Positions 1-4,309 of a stretch of DNA of 6,038 nucleotides are shown in pieces (the stretch's first letter is position 1; every line of letters starts with the position of its first letter). The position numbers and the translations under genes are program-made. The notes below the pieces were generated by a model. It did not search any database. It worked only from the letters and a program-made list of their open reading frames with translations, and was not told the DNA's origin. This DNA comes from Gammaproteobacteria bacterium (GTDB taxonomy: Bacteria > Pseudomonadota > Gammaproteobacteria > HK1), in the NCBI GenBank assembly GCA_020444775.1, contig JAGRHX010000544.1, forward strand, positions 1 through 6,038. Direction: 5' to 3'.

Positions 1-1061
1 TGGCCGAGCCGCTGGGCTTCGATTCCATCTGGGCGCTGGAGCATCACTTCACCGGTTACTCCATGTCGCCCAATCCGGCGCAGCTATTGAGCTACTACGC
101 CGGTCGCACGCGCCGTGTGCAGCTCGGCACGGCGGTCATCGTGTTGCCCTGGCACGACCCGATCAGGGTCGCCGAGCAGATCGCGCTGCTCGACGTGCTG
201 AGCGGCGGACGCTGCCTGTTCGGCTTCGGACGCGGCGCCGCCAGCGTCGAATACGAGGGTTTCAGGATTCCGATGGAGGAAGCGCGGCCGCGCTTCGCCG
301 AATCCGCACAGCTGATCCGCAAGGCGCTCGCCGAAGAGGTCTTCGAGTGGGACGGCGAGTACTACAAGATCCCCAGGACGTCGATCAGACCGCGCCCGAT
401 CTCCAGTCCCCAGACCCGCTTCTACGCCTCCTCGGTCAGCCCCGAGTCCGCCGAGATCATGGCCAAGCTGGGCTTTGGCATGATGGTCATCATGCAGAAC
501 GAGTGGGCGAAGGCCGCCGAGGACATCAAGAGCTTTCGCGCGATCGCCAACAGCGTGGGACACGAGCCGCCGCCGCCGATCATCCTCACCAACGTCTCCT
601 GCGCGCCGAGCCGCGAACAGGCGCACGAGCGCGCCGCACAGTTCCTGAGCGCCAAGTGGGACTCGATCGACAGCCACTATCACTTCTCGGACGGCCACCT
701 GGCCAACGTCAAGGGCTATGAGTCCTACGGCAAGATGGCCAAGACCTACACGAAGATGAAGGACCCGGACTTCAAGACCAAGGCCACCGAGTTCTACATC
801 AAGATCCAGATCGTCGGGACCCCCGATGACTGTCTGCAGCAGCTCGAGACCCTACAACAGGTGACCGGTACCGACCATATCGTCTGCGACTACTCGTACG
901 GCGGCATGCCACACCACGATGGCGAGCTCAACATGCGGCTGTTCGCCGACCAGGTGTTACCGGTGCTGCAGCACGATGCACGCTTCAAGGCCACCGGTGC
1001 CATCGATACCTCGGGGATATCTGCAAAGGCCGGGCACGAAGACGTGTTCGCACCCGCCTGA
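1..1061 (+). CDS. Luciferase-like (LLM class) flavin-dependent monooxygenase, 5' partial
   Basis: The frame is open from the left edge (first full codon at base 3) to TGA at 1059-1061, giving 352 residues. The visible protein starts inside the first beta-alpha units of the TIM-barrel fold (AEPLGFDSIWALEHHF), so the real start lies upstream; the ATG at 63 is internal. The sequence resembles bacterial luciferase alpha subunit (LuxA) along its length: EHHF at residues 13-16, LGTAVIVLPWHDPIR at 41-55, LLDVLSGGR at 62-70, FGFGRG at 73-78, and a C-terminal VGTPDDC segment. Placing EHHF on LuxA Glu43-His44-His45 gives a constant offset of 30, so about 30 residues are missing. On that register LuxA Cys106 is Gly76 here. 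The family uses reduced FMN (sometimes F420) with O2 to oxidise aldehydes, ketones or other organics in the cytoplasm; the substrate is unknown. No light-emission role is implied, since no luxB/luxCDE neighbours are visible. The gene is probably co-transcribed with the next LLM gene. Confidence 0.9.
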   Translation, partial: AEPLGFDSIWALEHHFTGYSMSPNPAQLLSYYAGRTRRVQLGTAVIVLPWHDPIRVAEQIALLDVLSGGRCLFGFGRGAASVEYEGFRIPMEEARPRFAESAQLIRKALAEEVFEWDGEYYKIPRTSIRPRPISSPQTRFYASSVSPESAEIMAKLGFGMMVIMQNEWAKAAEDIKSFRAIANSVGHEPPPPIILTNVSCAPSREQAHERAAQFLSAKWDSIDSHYHFSDGHLANVKGYESYGKMAKTYTKMKDPDFKTKATEFYIKIQIVGTPDDCLQQLETLQQVTGTDHIVCDYSYGGMPHHDGELNMRLFADQVLPVLQHDARFKATGAIDTSGISAKAGHEDVFAPA

Positions 1062-1075
1062 GCACCACCCGCCAC

Positions 1076-1111
1076 GGACCCGCGCACGCCACGGCATGCG
1101 CGGGCCCCGCG
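1076..1111 (+). other. GC-rich intergenic hairpins between the two LLM genes
   Basis: Bases 1079-1086 (CCCGCGCA) pair perfectly with 1097-1104 (TGCGCGGG) around a 10-base loop; GG 1076-1077 and CC 1105-1106 can extend the stem past a bulged A. An alternative 5-bp stem, 1099-1103 with 1107-1111, uses the same bases and excludes the first. No T-run follows, so this is not a standard intrinsic terminator. It may be an RNA-stability or partial-termination element between the two genes, or a by-product of high GC. Confidence 0.35.
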
Positions 1112-1131
1112 AGCACATACGAGCAAACCTT

Positions 1132-1135
1132 GGAG
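1132..1135 (+). promoter_or_regulatory. Ribosome binding site for the second LLM gene
   Basis: GGAG lies 9 bases before the ATG at 1145. It overlaps the alternative in-frame TTG at 1130, which therefore cannot use it. This decides the start in favour of 1145. Confidence 0.6.
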
Positions 1136-1144
1136 CGTGCCTAC

Positions 1145-2182
1145 ATGCGTCTGGGTCTCAGCCTTGGATATTCGGGGCGACACGTCGATCTGCCACTGGA
1201 GCGAATCCAGCTCGCCGAACAGCTCGGCTTTCACGCGGTCTGGACCGCCGAGGCCTATGGCTCGGACGCGGTCACCCCACTGGCCTTCATTGCCGCGCGC
1301 ACCGAGCGCATCAAGCTGGGCACGGCAATCATCCAGCTCGCGGCACGCAGCCCCGCCAACGCGGCGATGAGCATGGCGACCCTGGACACGCTGGCCGGCG
1401 GCAACCGTGTGATCTGCGGCATCGGTGTATCCGGCCCCCAGATCGTCGAGGGCTGGTACGGCCAGCCCTGGGGCCGGCCGTACTACCGGGTCAAGGACTA
1501 CGTGGCCATCATCCGCAAGATCTGGGCACGCGAGGCACCGGTCAGCCACGAGGGTCGCGAGATCTCGTTGCCCTACACGGGCGAAGGCGCGCTCGGCGTG
1601 GGCAAGCCCTTGAAGTCCATCCTGCACATGAACCCGGCCATTCCGATCTGGCTCGGCACCGGCAGCGACACGATGATCCGTCTCACCGGCGAGATCGCGG
1701 ACGGCTGGTTCCCGATGGGCTTCGCACCGCGCATGATGCCGGCGTTCAAGGCGCTGCTCGCGGAGGGCGTGGCGCGTGCCGGCAACGGCAAGCGCGTGGA
1801 GGACATCGAGATCGAAGGTCGCGCGGTGGTCAACATCACCGCCGACGTGAAATCCGCCCTGGACGCACAGAAGCCGAACCGTGCCCTGTACATCGGCGGC
1901 ATGGGCCATCGACACAAGAACTTCCACAAGGATGCGATGATCCGACGCGGCTACGCGCAGGAAGCGGAGCGGGTCCAGGAGCTGTTCCTGGCCGGACACA
2001 AGCAGGAGGCGGCGGCCGCCATTCCTGACGAGTTCATCGACGAGGAGTCCCTGGTCGGACCGGTCGAGCGCATCACTCAGCGCTACAAGGCCTGGGAGGA
2101 CTGCGGCATCACCGGCCTGACCCTGCGTACCCAGCAGGACGACGCATTGCGTTTGCTGGCGAAGCTCGCGCGCAACAACTGA
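1145..2182 (+). CDS. LLM class flavin/F420-dependent oxidoreductase, Rv3520c-like
   Basis: A 345-residue protein, complete and of normal length for the family. The ATG at 1145 is chosen over TTG at 1130 because GGAG is correctly spaced and because the family starts with a strand like MRLGLSLGY. Visible motifs: AEQLGFHAVWTAEAYGSDA (residues 24-42), RIKLGTAII (55-63), the SMATLDTLAGGNR helix-turn (76-88) and GIGVSGPQIVEGWYG (92-106), then IPIWLGTGS and GEIADGWFPMGF further on. This pattern matches the LLM subfamily named after mycobacterial Rv3520c (TIGR03559-type), predicted to use coenzyme F420. The fold is a TIM barrel and the enzyme is cytosolic; the substrate is not known. If the host does not make F420, the cofactor would be FMN. 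It follows the luciferase-like gene by 83 bases on the same strand, so a shared transcript is likely. It converges on the iron oxygenase gene with 10 bases between stop codons. Confidence 0.9.
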   Translation: MRLGLSLGYSGRHVDLPLERIQLAEQLGFHAVWTAEAYGSDAVTPLAFIAARTERIKLGTAIIQLAARSPANAAMSMATLDTLAGGNRVICGIGVSGPQIVEGWYGQPWGRPYYRVKDYVAIIRKIWAREAPVSHEGREISLPYTGEGALGVGKPLKSILHMNPAIPIWLGTGSDTMIRLTGEIADGWFPMGFAPRMMPAFKALLAEGVARAGNGKRVEDIEIEGRAVVNITADVKSALDAQKPNRALYIGGMGHRHKNFHKDAMIRRGYAQEAERVQELFLAGHKQEAAAAIPDEFIDEESLVGPVERITQRYKAWEDCGITGLTLRTQQDDALRLLAKLARNN

Positions 2183-2192
2183 GACGCCCGCA

Positions 2193-2903
2193 TCAGCGCC
2201 GCTGCAGGAAGGGAATGGCGCTGCACCAGACGTTGATGTTGAAGGCCAGCGAACGACGCTCCGCGTCGCCGCGGAACGGGAACACCTCGTGGACCAGATG
2301 CGCGGGAAACAGCAGCACCATGCCGGTCTGGGGTCTGATCACCCAATGCTCTGGCCGTGTGAAGCTTGAGATGTCGAAGATCACCCGCTGTCCCCAGGAG
2401 AAGCGGATGGAGCCGTCCATGCCGCCGTTCCCGACCGCATCCGGCACACTCAGATAGGTCACCCCGGAGAGCATGCACGGTGAGCGGCCGAAGTGCCGAT
2501 GCGGCGGGTTGTAGTCGCCTTCACGCTGGCTCACCACCCACATGTCGTTGACCTCACAGTCGGTCTGCTCGAGCAACGCACGCGGGTCGCCGGGCATCAC
2601 CCACTCCTGTGGGGTCCCCTGGTCTCGGGCGACATCGCTCAGATAGCGGGACACGAACTCTCGCGCCAGCGTATTGAGGTGGTCGGCGAGCGGCGTCCCA
2701 CGGTCGTAGCGTGCTCGGGGCAGGGAAAGCTGCTGCCCACGCTCGAAACGCCCAGCCAGGCGCCTGGAGTAGTCGACGTCCTGCTCGGCCGTAGCCAACA
2801 GCCGGTCGGTCATCTGCAGGCACTGTGCCAGCAGCTCGGCCGGCAGCTCGCTCTGCAGCATGAACGAGTGTCCCAGCTCGCGTCGTTGCAAGGTCGAGTT
2901 CAT
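2193..2903 (-). CDS. Putative 2-oxoglutarate/Fe(II)-dependent oxygenase
   Basis: A 236-residue protein. The core, residues 119-222, looks like the small 2OG-Fe(II) oxygenases of the TIGR02466/PF13759 type: NDMWVVSQREGDYNPPHRH (119-137), LSGVTYLSVP (145-154), GMVLLFPAHLVHEV (194-207) and ERRSLAFNIN (215-224). Likely iron ligands are His135, His137 and distal His205; Arg216 is the candidate 2-oxoglutarate-binding residue. The first metal motif is HxH rather than the textbook HxD, which as I recall also occurs in this family. The first ~110 residues are charged, helical-looking and not recognised. The frame extends upstream to an ATG at 3005, but residues before 2903 are Arg/Gly-rich and unlike the protein. 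ATG at 2903 has GGA 9 bases upstream; ATG at 2909 is too close to it. There is no signal peptide, so it is probably cytosolic. It is a single-gene unit, divergent from the alcohol dehydrogenase. The target (small molecule or protein side chain) cannot be told. Confidence 0.78.
   Translation of the reverse strand: MNSTLQRRELGHSFMLQSELPAELLAQCLQMTDRLLATAEQDVDYSRRLAGRFERGQQLSLPRARYDRGTPLADHLNTLAREFVSRYLSDVARDQGTPQEWVMPGDPRALLEQTDCEVNDMWVVSQREGDYNPPHRHFGRSPCMLSGVTYLSVPDAVGNGGMDGSIRFSWGQRVIFDISSFTRPEHWVIRPQTGMVLLFPAHLVHEVFPFRGDAERRSLAFNINVWCSAIPFLQRR
2194..2223. terminator. Weak inverted repeat at the convergent gene ends
   Basis: CAGCGCC at 2194-2200 and GGCGCTG at 2217-2223 form a perfect 7-bp stem with a 16-base loop, starting 12 bases past the stop of the second LLM gene. 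It lies inside the last codons of the opposing oxygenase gene and no T-run follows. It could slow or stabilise the LLM transcript end, but chance is about as likely. Confidence 0.15.
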
Positions 2904-2930
2904 TGACATGATTCCATGGCGCTGTATCAG
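2903..2930 (+). promoter_or_regulatory. Possible sigma70-type promoter toward the alcohol dehydrogenase
   Basis: A perfect TTGACA at 2903-2908 is followed after 16 bases by TATCAG at 2925-2930 (4 of 6 matches to TATAAT). AT-rich hexamers are rare here, so the pair stands out. It overlaps the start codon of the opposing oxygenase gene and would give the dehydrogenase a leader of about 200 bases. A second -10-like hexamer, TATAGA at 3022-3027, lacks a convincing -35 partner but would give a shorter leader. Confidence 0.22.
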
Positions 2931-2961
2931 TGCGTGGGTTGTCGAGCGTCGATGCCGGCCC

Positions 2962-2992
2962 CTGGTCCCGGCCCGATCCCGGCCGGGTCCGG
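2962..2992. other. GC-rich hairpin in the divergent region
   Basis: CCCGGCC at 2967-2973 pairs with GGCCGGG at 2981-2987 around a 7-base loop. Past a T-T mismatch, 2962-2965 pairs with 2989-2992 (one G-T wobble). The stem is palindromic on both strands and lacks a T-run, so an operator or a leader-RNA structure fits better than a terminator. Confidence 0.4.
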
Positions 2993-3096
2993 ACACGAGG
3001 TGCATGTGGCGATGCGCAACGTATAGACTTGGCCGCTATTGGAGCAGGATCCAGCCGAAAAAGCGGTGGCTCAGCGTCGCGACTCAGCCACGCGAC

Positions 3097-3113
3097 CGTA
3101 CGCCCGAAGTACG
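3097..3113. promoter_or_regulatory. Operator-like inverted repeat before the alcohol dehydrogenase
   Basis: CGTAC (3097-3101) and GTACG (3109-3113) form a 5-bp inverted repeat with a 7-base spacer, ending 27 bases before the start codon. Its size suits a dimeric regulator half-site pair, but five-base arms can arise by chance and no regulator gene is in the window. Confidence 0.2.
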
Positions 3114-3130
3114 AGACGAATTGCCACACC

Positions 3131-3134
3131 GGAG
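3131..3134 (+). promoter_or_regulatory. Ribosome binding site for the alcohol dehydrogenase
   Basis: GGAG sits 6 bases before the ATG at 3141, supporting this start over an in-frame TTG at 3039 that would add 34 low-complexity, Arg-rich residues. Confidence 0.7.
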
Positions 3135-3140
3135 ACCAGA

Positions 3141-4226
3141 ATGAAAGCAGTAGTTGCGCACGAGCTCAACCGATTTTCGGTGGTCGACGTGGCGCTGGAC
3201 GCGCCCAAGACCGCCGAGGTCCGGGTCCGGATGGTCGCCACCGGCGTCTGCCACTCGGACCTGTCCATGATCAACGGCACCATCCCCACGCCCTTCCCCA
3301 CCGTCCTCGGTCACGAGGGAGCCGGCATCGTGGACGCCGTGGGCGAGGGCGTGAGCCACGTGGCACCGGGCGATCACGTGGTGCTGTCGTTCATTCCGCA
3401 CTGCGGCGACTGCTTTCATTGCGCCCATGGCGAACCGTATCTGTGCACCGCGGGCAAGCCTGACGGCATGCTGCTGGACGGCACCAGCCGGGTGAAGCTC
3501 GCCGGTGAGCCGATTGCGGTCATGTCCTTTCTGGGCAACATGGCGGAGTACGCGGTCGTTCCGGCGGTATGCGTGGTACCGATCGCCCGAGACATAGACC
3601 TGAAGGCCGCCGCGCTGGTCGGCTGTGGCATCACCACCGGCGTGGGCGCGGCGATCAAGACCGCCCAGATAAGGCCCGGCGAGACCGTCGCGGTATTCGG
3701 CTGTGGAGGTGTCGGCCTGTCGGTCATCCAGGGTGCCCGCATCGCCGGCGCGAAGCAGATCATCGCGGTCGATCTGTCCGAGGAGAAGATGGAGATGGCG
3801 CGCAGCTTCGGCGCCACCCACACCGTCACCGCCGGCGGCAAGGCGGCTCGCGAGATCACCGACATGACCGGTGGCATCGGCGTCGACTACGCCTTCGAGG
3901 TGATCGGTCTGTCCAGCACCGTGGAGGAGTGCGTGCGCGCCGCCCGGCGTGGCGGCACCGTGGTGCTGGTCGGCGTGGGCAGACGCGAAGACCGCTTCTC
4001 GGTCAACACGCTGATTCTGCCGCTGACGGCCAAGACCATCAAAGGCTGTATGTATGGCAGCGTCAATTCGAAGACCGATTTCCAGCGTTATCTGGATCTA
4101 TACCAGCGCGGCCTGCTCGACCTGGATTCGATGATCAGCAAGACCTACCGCATCGACGAGGCGCCACAGGCCTTCGCCGACCTGGAGGCGGGCCACAACG
4201 CTCGCGGCATGATCGTCTACGACTGA
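3141..4226 (+). CDS. Zinc-dependent alcohol dehydrogenase, class III/NDMA-type
   Basis: A 361-residue medium-chain dehydrogenase of the COG1062 group, normal in length. It should interconvert a primary alcohol (or an S-hydroxymethyl thiol adduct) and an aldehyde with NAD in the cytosol. Catalytic zinc ligands are visible: Cys37 in GVCHSD, His58-Glu59 in GHEGAG, and Cys162 in VGCGITTG. Structural zinc ligands are Cys88, Cys91, Cys94 and Cys102 (CxxCxxCx7C), all present. The Rossmann motif GCGGVG is at 187-192, with Asp211 after the second strand, which favours NAD over NADP. The C-terminal segment (GCMYGSVNSKTDFQRYLDLY, then LDLDSMISKTY and ARGMIVYD) is typical of NDMA-type and class III relatives. 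The start at 3141 is fixed by GGAG 6 bases upstream and by the family-typical MKAVV. The gene is transcribed alone, divergent from the iron oxygenase and convergent with the c-di-GMP gene. It may act with the nearby monooxygenases, but that is inference; the substrate is not readable from sequence. Confidence 0.93.
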   Translation: MKAVVAHELNRFSVVDVALDAPKTAEVRVRMVATGVCHSDLSMINGTIPTPFPTVLGHEGAGIVDAVGEGVSHVAPGDHVVLSFIPHCGDCFHCAHGEPYLCTAGKPDGMLLDGTSRVKLAGEPIAVMSFLGNMAEYAVVPAVCVVPIARDIDLKAAALVGCGITTGVGAAIKTAQIRPGETVAVFGCGGVGLSVIQGARIAGAKQIIAVDLSEEKMEMARSFGATHTVTAGGKAAREITDMTGGIGVDYAFEVIGLSSTVEECVRAARRGGTVVLVGVGRREDRFSVNTLILPLTAKTIKGCMYGSVNSKTDFQRYLDLYQRGLLDLDSMISKTYRIDEAPQAFADLEAGHNARGMIVYD

Positions 4227-4276
4227 GGCACCGGCCAGCTCATCCACAACGGCTGACTCCGGATTGGCATCGACCA

Positions 4277-4296
4277 GGGCCGACACATTGTGGCCT
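4277..4296. terminator. Possible bidirectional hairpin in the convergent gap
   Basis: GGCC (4278-4281) pairs with GGCC (4292-4295) and ACA (4283-4285) with TGT (4289-4291), with one bulged G and a 3-base loop; a G-T pair (4277/4296) extends it. It lies between two converging stop codons, where a shared terminator is expected. Neither strand has a T-run after it, so termination by this element alone is doubtful. The rest of the 83-base gap (4227-4309) shows nothing else. Confidence 0.3.
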
Positions 4297-4309
4297 GCCC
4301 GAGTCGCGG

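Larger units (their letters stand above)
2904..3140. other. Divergent intergenic region, oxygenase / alcohol dehydrogenase
   Basis: This 237-base gap must carry the promoters of both divergent genes. It contains a strong GC-rich hairpin (2962-2992), a tandem TCCCGGCC repeat (2966-2973 and 2977-2984), back-to-back palindromes CCCGGCCGGG (2978-2987) and GTCCGGAC (2987-2994), and a small spaced inverted repeat near the dehydrogenase start (3097-3113). Open frames that enter from both flanks are Arg/Gly-rich and look non-coding. I see no convincing promoter for the leftward gene. Confidence 0.5.

Noticed and set aside
890..1999. Long open frame (369 codons) antisense to the two LLM genes
   Set aside because: It covers the end of one gene, the gap and most of the next. 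Its translation is rich in Arg, Ala, Gly, Asp and His with no recognisable motif, as expected of a GC-rich shadow frame.
919..2028. 369-codon + strand frame overlapping both LLM genes
   Set aside because: Arg/Gly/His-rich translation with no motif; the true frames carry clear family signatures across the same bases.
1..2182. Heterodimeric luciferase pair (luxA/luxB-like)
   Set aside because: The second protein has Rv3520c-type motifs and is not LuxB-like, and no luxC, luxD or luxE gene is visible. Adjacency of two LLM paralogues is not enough.
2183..2192. Intrinsic terminator between the convergent LLM and oxygenase genes
   Set aside because: Only 10 bases separate the stop codons, with no stem or T-run inside the gap; only a weak inverted repeat extends into the opposing gene.
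2904..3005. N-terminal extension of the iron oxygenase from ATG at 3005
   Set aside because: The extension is Arg/Gly-rich, crosses the palindromic region and has no good ribosome binding site; ATG at 2903 fits better.
3039..3140. N-terminal extension of the alcohol dehydrogenase from TTG at 3039
   Set aside because: The extra 34 residues are Arg-rich and unlike the family; ATG at 3141 has a well-placed GGAG and the standard N-terminus.
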